DNA from: an uncultured Bacteroides sp.
GTDB taxonomy: Bacteria; Bacteroidota; Bacteroidia; Bacteroidales; Bacteroidaceae
Direction of reading: 5' to 3'
Length of the DNA stretch: 14,453 nt
Assembly: GCA_959606905.1 (NCBI GenBank)
Contig: CAUHML010000074.1
Span: 1 to 14,453 of the forward strand
A program made the translations under genes and the position numbers. The notes under the pieces were generated by a model. The model was not told the DNA's origin and made no database searches. It saw only the letters and a program-made list of their open reading frames with translations. Shown piece by piece: positions 1 to 7,700 of this stretch (positions are counted from its first letter, which is position 1; every line of letters begins with the position of its first letter).

Positions 1-684
1 CAAGTAGATTTCGGCGATGTAATAGGGGACCAGGTTCTTGTACTTGGCATTGTCCTGCAGAGGCAGGAAACCGCTGAGCGCTTCGTCATACCGTCCTTGG
101 GTATATCGGATATAAGAGATGTAGTAAGCACAGTCCGCTGTATACTTGCGGCTGGTGCTACGCAGCGTCTCGAACCAGATGGCTGCTTCCTTTACGTTGC
201 CCGTTTTCAGGTAGCAGGTGGCAAGGCGGTAGGTCATGTCGTCACGCTCCTCGGTACCCAGAAGGTCGAGGCGGGCGGAGTTGAACATGGCGAGGGCATC
301 GTCATAATTGCCTTCGAAGAAATAGGAGGAGGCGATTAATGCATAGATGCGGTTGGCATGGGGAGTATCAGGATATTCGTCCAGAAAGGCGCGGAGCAGG
401 TCTATGCTTTTGGGGTCTCTGAGCTCGTATGCGGCGCATACCAGCATGTATTCCGCTTCTTGCCGCTCGCCGGTATCGGGCAGAGGCTTGCCGTCTGCAT
501 TCATCTGGCGTACATAGGCTTGCAACGGGGAGATGGCGGCGGCGTATGCCTTTTGTTGGAACAACGTCTGTCCTTCCTGGTAGAGTCGCTTGGGAGAAGT
601 ACTCTTCTCGCTTGTTTGTGCTGAGGCGAGTAAAGGTGCGCAACAGAGTGCTGTGCACAATATTCGGGAGATTTTATGTTTCAT
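1..684 (-). CDS. Secreted tetratricopeptide-repeat protein (N-terminal 228 residues; 3' end outside window)
   Basis: This reading frame is open from an ATG at 684 down to base 1 with no stop, so the gene is cut by the window edge. The product begins MKHKISRILCTALCCAPLLASAQ, a signal peptide with likely cleavage after ASA, so the protein is exported. The mature part is helical and TPR-like: a unit near residues 33-60 (LYQEGQTLFQQKAYAAAISPL), another near 110-140 (SSYFFEGNYDDALAMFNSA), then further repeats (ATCYLKTGNVKEAAIWFETL, YISYIRYTQGRYDEALSGF). TPR arrays bind other proteins and have no enzymatic role. Codon use is GC-rich, unlike the AT-rich TPR-CHAT gene further right, so the two are probably not recent relatives. 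It lies downstream of the Nudix gene on the same strand, with a hairpin between them. The full length and any C-terminal domain cannot be seen. Confidence 0.85.
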   Translation of the reverse strand, partial: MKHKISRILCTALCCAPLLASAQTSEKSTSPKRLYQEGQTLFQQKAYAAAISPLQAYVRQMNADGKPLPDTGERQEAEYMLVCAAYELRDPKSIDLLRAFLDEYPDTPHANRIYALIASSYFFEGNYDDALAMFNSARLDLLGTEERDDMTYRLATCYLKTGNVKEAAIWFETLRSTSRKYTADCAYYISYIRYTQGRYDEALSGFLPLQDNAKYKNLVPYYIAEIYL

Positions 685-710
685 CTTCTTTTGTTAGAAT
701 AGGTATTTTA

Positions 711-732
711 CAAAAATACGGGTTTTAACCCG
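711..732 (-). terminator. Short intrinsic terminator-like hairpin after the Nudix gene, possibly overlapping the TPR gene promoter
   Basis: On the minus strand CGGGTT-AA-AACCCG (719-732) forms a perfect 6-bp stem and runs into TATTTTTGT, a U-rich tract. It lies 57 bases past the Nudix stop. The same TATTTTTG (711-718) matches the Bacteroidales -7 element TAnnTTTG and sits 26 bases upstream of the TPR start codon. No clear -33 TTTG lies at the right distance. The site may therefore be a terminator, a promoter, or both. Confidence 0.45.
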
Positions 733-788
733 GAAATGTTACACTTGTTTGGCTTTTTTAGGATATATACCATAATAGGAACGAATAA

Positions 789-1328
789 TCATTCACTTTT
801 GTTCTTCCGTATGTCTTCCAGGAAGATACCCACTCCTTTGCGGATGGAGCCGAGTCCGAACTCTTCCGTACGGATATCTTTTAAGGGGAGGAAGAAGAGG
901 TCTGCCGCGTCGTCCATCGCCTCGAAGTGCAAGGTGTCCTCCACCGTACAACGGAAAAACATATCCAGCGTGTGTACGGGGAAGCCGGAATAGATGTAAA
1001 TATTGGGTAGGGAGAAGAGATATTCGGCCTTTGCCACCTTCATGCCGGTTTCTTCTCTTACTTCGCGGGCAACGCCTTCCTCACCGGTCTCGGTCATGTC
1101 GATGAAGCCTCCGGGGAGGTCCAGCGTCCCTTTGGCAGGCTCTTTGGCGCGGCGGCACACCAACAGCTCGTCGCGCTCGTTCAGTATCAAGGCGACGGTG
1201 GCGGAAGAGGGGTTGAAGTAGTAGACGAAACCGCAGTCGGCGCACTGCTTTGACTTCTCGTTATGAACTTCGAAATGGGCTGAACCGCATTTCGGACAAT
1301 ATTTGAATTGCGAAAGTGGATGTTCCAT
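789..1328 (-). CDS. Nudix hydrolase with N-terminal zinc ribbon
   Basis: This is a 179-residue protein. Residues 11-32 hold two Cys pairs (CPKC at 11/14 and CADC at 29/32), a zinc ribbon of the kind found in NudC-like and other Nudix proteins. The Nudix box spans residues 74-96, with GFIDMTE followed by REVREETGM. This fits the GX5EX7REUXEEXGU signature exactly, so the Mg-binding and catalytic Glu residues are present. Nudix enzymes cleave nucleoside diphosphates linked to another moiety, such as ADP-ribose, NADH or damaged nucleotides. The sequence does not settle which substrate is used, so no symbol is given. There is no signal peptide, so it is cytoplasmic. It is transcribed divergently from the exonuclease at 1435. 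Its own promoter is at 1354-1385, and a hairpin at 719-732 probably ends the transcript. Confidence 0.93.
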   Translation of the reverse strand: MEHPLSQFKYCPKCGSAHFEVHNEKSKQCADCGFVYYFNPSSATVALILNERDELLVCRRAKEPAKGTLDLPGGFIDMTETGEEGVAREVREETGMKVAKAEYLFSLPNIYIYSGFPVHTLDMFFRCTVEDTLHFEAMDDAADLFFLPLKDIRTEEFGLGSIRKGVGIFLEDIRKNKSE

Positions 1329-1339
1329 GATATTTTAGC

Positions 1340-1358
1340 CTTTGTCCGGGGGACAAAG
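1340..1358. repeat. 8-bp perfect inverted repeat over the Nudix promoter start region
   Basis: CTTTGTCC (1340-1347), a GGG spacer, then GGACAAAG (1351-1358). The right arm overlaps the -7 element on the minus strand, and the left arm lies in the start of the Nudix leader. The position suits a repressor operator or a 5' RNA hairpin. No cognate regulator can be identified. Confidence 0.5.
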
Positions 1359-1385
1359 ATAATGGAAACCAGGTGTAGAATGAAA
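1354..1385 (-). promoter_or_regulatory. Promoter of the Nudix gene
   Basis: The minus strand carries TATCTTTG at 1354-1361, an exact TAnnTTTG -7 element. TTTC lies 20 bases upstream (1382-1385), a near match to the -33 TTTG. The predicted transcription start falls about 20 bases before the Nudix ATG at 1328, a plausible leader. A perfect inverted repeat (1340-1358) overlaps the -7 element and the predicted start. Confidence 0.55.
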
Positions 1386-1405
1386 GGAACGGAGTGAATT
1401 TTTAG

Positions 1406-1413
1406 TATCTTTG
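1406..1413 (+). promoter_or_regulatory. -7 element of the exonuclease gene
   Basis: TATCTTTG on the plus strand is an exact TAnnTTTG match, 21 bases before the ATG at 1435. No convincing -33 TTTG is visible at 19-21 bases upstream. The upstream in-frame TTG at 1411 lies inside this element, which argues for ATG 1435 as the real start. Confidence 0.5.
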
Positions 1414-1434
1414 GCGACTATAAAACCATATCGG

Positions 1435-1926
1435 ATGAAAGATTTTGCTGCCATTGATTTTGAAACGGCCAACGAACAGCGTACCAGCGTTTGTAGTGTA
1501 GGAGTGGTTATCGTACGTGATGGAGAGATTGTGGACCATTATTATAGCCTCATCCGTCCCGAACCGGAGTATTACACTTATTGGAATACCCGCGTGCATG
1601 GTCTGACGTTGGCAGATACCCAGGATGCTCCTATCTTTCCCGTTGTGTGGCAGGAAATAGCTCCACGCATTGAAGGCTTGCCATTGGTAGCGCACAACAA
1701 GGCCTTTGATGAAAGCTGCCTGAAAGCTGTTTTCCGTACTTACTGCATGGATTATCCGGATTATGAGTTTTATTGTACTTTGCAGGCATCACGTCGTGCT
1801 ATAAAGGGATTGCCTAACTATCAGTTGCATACAGTGGCTGTTTGCTGTGGCTATCAGTTGGAACATCATCATCATGCGTTGGCTGATGCTGAGGCTTGTG
1901 CATGGATAGCGAAACAGGTCATATAA
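1435..1926 (+). CDS. DnaQ-like DEDDh-family 3'-5' exonuclease
   Basis: The protein has 163 residues from ATG 1435. The three exonuclease motifs of the DEDDh superfamily are present: Exo I as D8-F-E10-T, Exo II in HNKAFDES (D92), and Exo III in HHHHALADAEA (H146 and D151, spaced HxAxxD). These residues bind two metal ions and hydrolyse DNA from the 3' end, as in the polymerase III epsilon subunit. The protein is about the size of a bare exonuclease domain, without a polymerase or a UvrC-like or helicase fusion. It may therefore be a free-standing repair or proofreading nuclease. An upstream TTG at 1411 would add eight residues, but it lies inside the predicted -7 element, so I reject it. The gene stands alone, divergent from the Nudix gene, and is followed by a hairpin terminator at 1931-1962. 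Confidence 0.92.
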   Translation: MKDFAAIDFETANEQRTSVCSVGVVIVRDGEIVDHYYSLIRPEPEYYTYWNTRVHGLTLADTQDAPIFPVVWQEIAPRIEGLPLVAHNKAFDESCLKAVFRTYCMDYPDYEFYCTLQASRRAIKGLPNYQLHTVAVCCGYQLEHHHHALADAEACAWIAKQVI

Positions 1927-1930
1927 ATAA

Positions 1931-1962
1931 ACAGAGGAGACTTGTCATGAAGCCTCCTCTGT
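1931..1962. terminator. Hairpin between convergent exonuclease and HU-HIG genes
   Basis: ACAGAGGAG (1931-1939) pairs perfectly over 9 bp with CTCCTCTGT (1954-1962). Its 14-base loop contains a further CTT/AAG pairing. It starts four bases after the exonuclease stop and is followed by GGAATTGTTTGTTT, a moderately T-rich tail. The HU-HIG gene on the other strand ends at 1998, so the hairpin could serve both transcripts. Confidence 0.65.
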
Positions 1963-1997
1963 GGAATTGTTTGTTTCCTTGATAAAACTCTATCAGT

Positions 1998-2477
1998 TTA
2001 TCCTAATGGATTTTCACCTTGGTCACCATCATTGCCGCCGCCTCCGCTTTCGTTTCCTCCGGGATTTTCTTCATTGTCCGGCACGATTTCAGAGCCGGTT
2101 ACCAATCGTGTGATGCCCGATTGTTTCATCATGTTCTTCAAACGTTGTCCCGGCACGAAAATCAGTTTCTGGCGGTAAACGACATCAGCCGTTACAGACT
2201 TTGCATCCTCCTGGCTTTTGCCGTTCAATCCCGGTCGGAGGCTTCCGAAGTCTCCCAGCCGTACGGTTGCACCGATGCTGGCATAGGTGCAGAGTGCGTC
2301 AATCATACCGTCCAATACGGCTTTTACGATACCTCTTGGCACCATCCCTTGACTGGTCACCTGGTCGCATAATCTATCAAAATCAATATTTGCTACGGAA
2401 TAAGAAGCAGCTACATACTTCTCGGTTTTGGTACCAATGCCTACCATTCTCTTTTTTACTACATAACGAAATGCCAT
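1998..2477 (-). CDS. HU-HIG family DNA-binding protein with acidic glycine-rich tail
   Basis: The protein has 159 residues. Residues 1 to about 125 have the layout of the Bacteroidales HU-HIG variant of the HU/IHF fold. There is a short N-terminal beta strand (FRYVVKKR), helices around 31-65 containing FDRLCDQV and GIVKAVLDGMID, the conserved turn VRLGDFGSLRPGL (72-84), and a beta arm (ADVVYRQKLIFVPG). Residues 129-159 form a low-complexity acidic Gly/Asn tail (for example GGNESGGGGNDGDQGE), one of the C-terminal extensions that gave the family its name (HU fused to Ig, winged helix or Gly-rich tail). Members are thought to bind DNA, though the specific role is unknown. It lies next to the end of the CHAT cassette on the same strand, 219 bp downstream of the Sel1-MORN stop. 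A second HU-HIG gene lies beyond the cassette's promoter. Confidence 0.9.
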   Translation of the reverse strand: MAFRYVVKKRMVGIGTKTEKYVAASYSVANIDFDRLCDQVTSQGMVPRGIVKAVLDGMIDALCTYASIGATVRLGDFGSLRPGLNGKSQEDAKSVTADVVYRQKLIFVPGQRLKNMMKQSGITRLVTGSEIVPDNEENPGGNESGGGGNDGDQGENPLG

Positions 2478-2560
2478 AATGTTTTTTGTTTTTAATGGTT
2501 GTTACTTGCGGTTTCGTTCACTCGTCAGTTAGCGAGACCTGTTTCTTTGTGACCACGGTG

Positions 2561-2568
2561 CGAAGTTA
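2561..2568 (-). promoter_or_regulatory. Possible -7 element of the HU-HIG gene
   Basis: TAACTTCG on the minus strand matches TAnnTTTG at all but one fixed position. No -33 TTTG is found at 19-21 bases upstream. This would give a leader of about 75 bases. It is the best candidate in the 219-bp gap 2478-2696. I found no convincing intrinsic terminator for the Sel1-MORN gene in that gap, only a TTTTTTTT run at 2682-2689 on the minus strand without a strong preceding stem. Confidence 0.3.
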
Positions 2569-2696
2569 CAACACTTAAAAACGGCATGGTGCTTTAACGG
2601 GACTGAACGACTTTTTTTAACGTTGTATTTAGCCATTTGACGACATGGAAAGTCCTATGCTATAACCTATTGCCTATATTTAAAAAAAATGAGTGA

Positions 2697-4766
2697 TTAC
2701 ATAAAATAATAATTTTGTGATTCTCCATCTGTAATCAAGTACAATCCATTGTCTGTAAACTTGATGACTTTGGGTTTGAATGTGAGTTTCTTCAATGCCT
2801 CTGCCAAATTGGATGGAATGTTTTTGTAATATACTCCGTTTTTGCAGTAAGCTATCATCCCGTAATTGGTAATATAGGCATAGTAAACCTCTTCGTATAG
2901 TTCTTCGGCTTTCAGTATGAAGTTTTTGATGGTTTCATTTGAATAGCTGTAATGCTTGTCCGTGATAACGACCCATTCTCCTTTATCATTGAAGCAGGCC
3001 GAAAGAATATTGTCGTCTCTTAAATCTCCTGTACGATATTGTTCCAGTTTTTTGAGGAATGCATCCGGATAACCAAGAGTCCAATACCCTGAACCGCCTA
3101 AGATAATTACATAGTTGCCATTTTCAGTGATGTTGATGTCTGTTATTTCAGCATTGCTGCTGTTGGCTTCTTCTATACGTTTCTTAAGCTTGCTGGGAGT
3201 ACTGCCGGTGTAGGCATATCCACTATTCCCATACACTCCTACTCCTGCTCCATACATAGTGATTGCTCCGGTACGGCATTTCCCCCATTTGTTGATGGCT
3301 TCTGTGATGTATGACATGTATGAGCTGGTCGGTAAATTTATATAGCGAACAGTACCGCTATAGGAAAATGGTTTTGAAACGGTTCTGGTTCTGGCTGGAA
3401 GAACCGGTTCCGCTTTTTCTTTACAGATATAAGAAGTACCGGCTATCAATTCATTTCCAATCCATTTTCCTGACTGAATGGTGTGTGCCGTAATATCAAA
3501 GTAAGCGCCGTATCCATTTCTTTCACCATCCTTCCAAGGGCCGAACCACATATTCCCATTTTCCCAGATATGAATGCCGTATCCGTGGCGTTGTCCATTA
3601 TAGGTTTCTCCCCAATATTTATTCCCGTTTGTGTAGTTTGTCCGTTCAAATATTTGTCCGGGATATTCTTTGGCTTCTATTTCATAACTGTAGGGGCGGA
3701 GCAGCATATACGGTTTTCCGGTGTTTCGGTTGTATTCTACACCATTTTCAGAGCCATTTTTAACTATTATGTCATCTTCTTGAATATAGATGAATAAAGT
3801 GAATTCTGAGTTTTTAGTAAAGCCAATTTTAATATTATCTTCTTTGAATTCTACCCTGAATCCATTTATTTCATCATTTTGGGTTTGTCCTAGAGAAGCC
3901 TCCCCTCCTATTGTTTTTCCCCACTCTACCGTGCTATTGCGAACAGATTCATGCATGCTTTTCTGTTCACTTTCCGAAGGTGCAGTGTAGAATGGTTTAT
4001 AGTCCGGTATCATTTTGAGGAGAGTATTCTGTCCGTTGAATCCCGCTTCTTCCAATCTTTCTATGGCAGCTTCTGCTATAGACTTCTGGAGTTCTCCAAT
4101 GTCTTTGTTGAGAGCAGCCTTTTTGTACCAATATAACGCTGAATTCCCATCTTTTCTCAAGATGTTGTCTATGCCGTATTCATAAGAGATTGCAAGCGAA
4201 ATCTGTCCGCTTGCATTCCCGTTTTTAGCTGCTCGTTTTGTCCATGCCATTCCGGCGGGGTAATTCTTTGTGACTCCTAACCCGTTTTTCAGTAAATAGG
4301 CTAAGCGGCTTTGTGCATAATAAGATTCCGGGCTATTATTGTGTTCGGCGGCTTTTTTATACCAGATAAAAGCCTCTTCATAGTTTTCTTTGTCTTCATA
4401 TATGCGTCCAAGGTTCTTTTGTGGAAAAGCCCCATTTTTTTCAGCTGCTTTTTTATACCAATAGATGGCCGTTTCTTTATTTTGAGTTAAATTCCCCCAG
4501 CCATTACTATAGGCTGCACCCATATTGTTTTGTGCAGCAGGATTTCCTTGCTCAGCCGACTTTCGCCACCAATAAACGGCTTGTATGGTATCAGGTTTTA
4601 TACCCCATCCCCTAAAGTAGCTCTGTCCGAGATAGAATTGTGCAATCGCGTTTCCATTTATTGCATCTGTCCTATAGTCCGCAGCATTCTTGTGGTTTTG
4701 CCCATAAATACTGATGGTAAATACGGCAAGGAATATGCACATTAAATAATTTTTCATGTTTTTCAT
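2697..4766 (-). CDS. Exported Sel1-repeat and MORN-repeat protein with a repeated C-terminal module
   Basis: The product has 689 residues from ATG 4766; a second ATG at 4757 is equally possible. Residues 1-23 form a signal peptide ending YGQ. Five Sel1-like repeats of about 36 residues follow (38-73, 74-110, 111-143, 145-182, 183-219), with the usual AxYWYKKAAE endings. Two clear MORN motifs lie at 384-405 and 407-429 (YWGETYNGQRHGYG, then WKDGERNGYG), with a partial third near 431-443. Residues about 498-689 hold about five degenerate units of roughly 40 residues, each a beta strand pair with a NG or KG turn followed by a short helix (for example ENGNYVII, DKGEWVVIT, DNGLYLITD). Sel1 units bind proteins; MORN units bind lipid or protein. 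No catalytic motif is visible. The gene starts 10 bp after the CHAT stop, so it is almost certainly co-transcribed and probably encodes a partner. AT-rich. Confidence 0.88.
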   Translation of the reverse strand: MKNMKNYLMCIFLAVFTISIYGQNHKNAADYRTDAINGNAIAQFYLGQSYFRGWGIKPDTIQAVYWWRKSAEQGNPAAQNNMGAAYSNGWGNLTQNKETAIYWYKKAAEKNGAFPQKNLGRIYEDKENYEEAFIWYKKAAEHNNSPESYYAQSRLAYLLKNGLGVTKNYPAGMAWTKRAAKNGNASGQISLAISYEYGIDNILRKDGNSALYWYKKAALNKDIGELQKSIAEAAIERLEEAGFNGQNTLLKMIPDYKPFYTAPSESEQKSMHESVRNSTVEWGKTIGGEASLGQTQNDEINGFRVEFKEDNIKIGFTKNSEFTLFIYIQEDDIIVKNGSENGVEYNRNTGKPYMLLRPYSYEIEAKEYPGQIFERTNYTNGNKYWGETYNGQRHGYGIHIWENGNMWFGPWKDGERNGYGAYFDITAHTIQSGKWIGNELIAGTSYICKEKAEPVLPARTRTVSKPFSYSGTVRYINLPTSSYMSYITEAINKWGKCRTGAITMYGAGVGVYGNSGYAYTGSTPSKLKKRIEEANSSNAEITDINITENGNYVIILGGSGYWTLGYPDAFLKKLEQYRTGDLRDDNILSACFNDKGEWVVITDKHYSYSNETIKNFILKAEELYEEVYYAYITNYGMIAYCKNGVYYKNIPSNLAEALKKLTFKPKVIKFTDNGLYLITDGESQNYYFM

Positions 4767-4776
4767 AAATTAAGAG

Positions 4777-7700
4777 TTAATCAATTGCGTCCAATAAAAT
4801 GAATGCAGCCCAGTAATAGGGGGAGGCATATCTCTTTATTTTCTTTATTTTTTGAGGAGCAGGCTCTTTGCTTTTATTCATTTTTTGTCTGATTTGCGAT
4901 TCCCAGCGTTTGTTTGGAGTAATTTCAATTTCCTCTTCGTAGTCACGTACATATTTCTGTGCTTTGCGTAAGGATTCGAACTTACTTTCTCCTGCTAACA
5001 GATTTTTGTAGAATTCAGTCATCAGTAAGTGCGTGGCGTTATCGTCTACTTTCCAAAGACTCATTAATAAAGTGTTGGCTCCGGCTTTCTTGAAACCCCG
5101 CTGCAAGCCAAATACACCGTCACCTGCTATATCTCCTATGCCGGTTTGGCAAGCTGAAAGAACGGCTAGTTCTAATCCTCGTAAATCTAAAGTGGAGATC
5201 TCTTGGGCTGTAAGTATTCCATCTTCAACGTCTTTTAAATTTGCACCTTTTTTAAGAGCAATATTGGCTCCGGACATCAATAATCCACTTCGTTTTAAAG
5301 AGGAACTCTCTTTAGACATTCCTTTGTTTATTGAGGTATGAGGGGATTCTGAAGACCTCTTTTGGTTCACGTAGAATCCATGCGTTGCTATATGTAATAT
5401 GTCTATTTGTTTTCCTGATAATGACTTGAATGATTCTTCAGTACCTTGCAGTTCAGAATAAAGTTCCGATTGGATATTGATTTGTTGCATTGAAGCATGA
5501 ATGTTTTTTATCTCTGTCAGAGTAGCTGGTAAGTAGGAGACACCTCCTCTTAAAGTAAGGGAATCAATTACAATTGTGTCCAAATTTGGAGAATAACTTC
5601 TTGTTGCATATTTCAAATGTTCTTTTATAAGTGACACAGAATCTGCATCATATTGGAGACCACCGTATAATATCGCTTTTTTTGTGTTATTTCTATTTTT
5701 ATTTTGTGCCAATAATCTGGTAGACGAGAGGCGGTACAAATTATATTTTTCTTGTAGAGGGATGCTGTCTGCCATGGTGTACTCTATGCCAATGTTATGT
5801 AGTATGCCGTCAGGCGTGAAATATATATTAGGGAGATTTCCTGAATAAGTCAGTATGGGTTTCCATAATAAGTTGTAGAGAGTGGAGGTTGAATAAATAT
5901 CAGTTATTTCTTCTATGCTTTTTTGTTCACACAGTGGAATAAATTGTGGCATCCCTTTGCTTTTTAGAGTGATAGCAGCATACATGATACTGTCTTTTCC
6001 TATAGGAAAACAAGTAAACTCAACGGCTAAATCTTGCGGCTTTAATTCTTTCTGAATATCTTGCCATGAGCACTCCAGGCTTTTTGTGAAATCTCCTAAT
6101 ATAGCAGCTCTTTGCATAATTTCAGTGTTGAATCTGTCAGCAATTTTTTTAGCTTGTTCTTTTGAAATTTTTCGGTTCCCTTCTTGAATATATGAATCTC
6201 CTCTGTCCAACTCCTGTTCAATAGATAACATTCTTTCGTATTTTTTTATCAAGAGGCTGTCTCCTTCATGTTTTATAAGGTTAATGGCACTGATTGAAGA
6301 ATTCAATAGAATGTTTTTTCGGAAGAGGAGGTTATTGTAGACTTCTCCGGGCGAAATACCTTGATGGTATCTGTATAATAGGTATTCTCCTAATGTATAT
6401 GGAATTTGCTTATAATCCTCCCAAATACGTTCTCTATCTGCTTCTGTGGCATTACGAAAATTTTCTTTGAGTCGGTTTGTTATAGCGTTTGTTCCTTGAC
6501 GGAAATAAGCAAGTAGCCTGTCTTCTTTATTCTGTTTCATATAATTGTCGAATAGGGACTTAAATACGTTTCCGATATATTCGTTATGGATATCTGCTGA
6601 GATAGCTTTTTCCCAATATTGTTGCTCCGTGGCCAACTCTCCTTTGTCGCGATATAGTTCTGCCAGACGGCATAATGACCAGAAGTGTAAATTTCTTAAC
6701 TCCCCTATTTGTGAACTCTTGGCTACATTATTTTTTAATTGTTTTATGTAGTTCTCTTCACCTTCCAGCTCGGCAATATCAGTTAGGGTTTCAATATAGC
6801 GCTCATTATTGGTATGATTTGGGGATAGTTCTCTTTTTAGTTCTTCAAGGTGTTTCTTGTGATATAGAATAGCATTTGTGGTGTCTTTCATAATGCTATA
6901 ATGCATTGCAATATCAGAATAATCATAGTATACATCGTTTTTATTATGTTCCAATATAGCCAATAACGAATCATTGAGTGCTCTGCATTTCTGTATGTCA
7001 CGTTCTTCAGAGAATGCATATTGTAGAAACATTTTATTGATTTTATACGACTTTGTCCGTATATACATAGGATGCTTTTTCCCTTTGATGGAAACAATGA
7101 AGTCCATTTTTTTATCCAAACATGCAAGAGCGTCTGAACTATTCCCTAAATAGTCAAATAACTCATAGCATTTATCCCATGTATTGCATATCATATCAAA
7201 TTCCACTTGAATTTGATTTGCCATGAGTTTGTCTTTACTACGTATTAGAAAATCGGACATAACTTGAACAGAATGTAAACTATGTTGTAGAGATAGCTCT
7301 GGTTCTATGGATACTTTTTTATACAGCTGACTAAAAGAATGTAATAATCCTCCATATGTATACCCATCTAATGTATCGGTTATCATTGTCATCGCTTTAT
7401 TTAAGTACCGATGTGCATTTTCCGAATCATATAAGTATACGTATCTGTCACCTATTCGCCTATAGTTGTCCGATACCATGTTCTTATCGGGTATTTCTGT
7501 ATGGTTCATTATAGAATCTATCTTAATTTTCAGGAAATCTATTGATTTTCGAAAATCTCGCCTAGTGTCATAGATGTTTATGATATTGTCTATATCACTT
7601 AGTTTGTCTTGAAAAAAGTAGTATGGATTTCCACCGTCATTGGTTTGGATAGCTTCTTCTCTCAATTTTAAAGATAAGTCCTCATATTTCCGGGATTGTA

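Noticed and set aside
368..658. 96-codon minus-strand frame and overlapping plus-strand frames at 97-728
   Set aside because: The continuous minus-strand frame 684 to 1 encodes a signal peptide and TPR units, so these are out-of-frame shadows.
2478..2696. Shared ACGTTGTAT near both HU-HIG genes (about 2620 and 10720)
   Set aside because: It is only nine bases, in different orientation relative to the two genes and at different distances, so probably chance.
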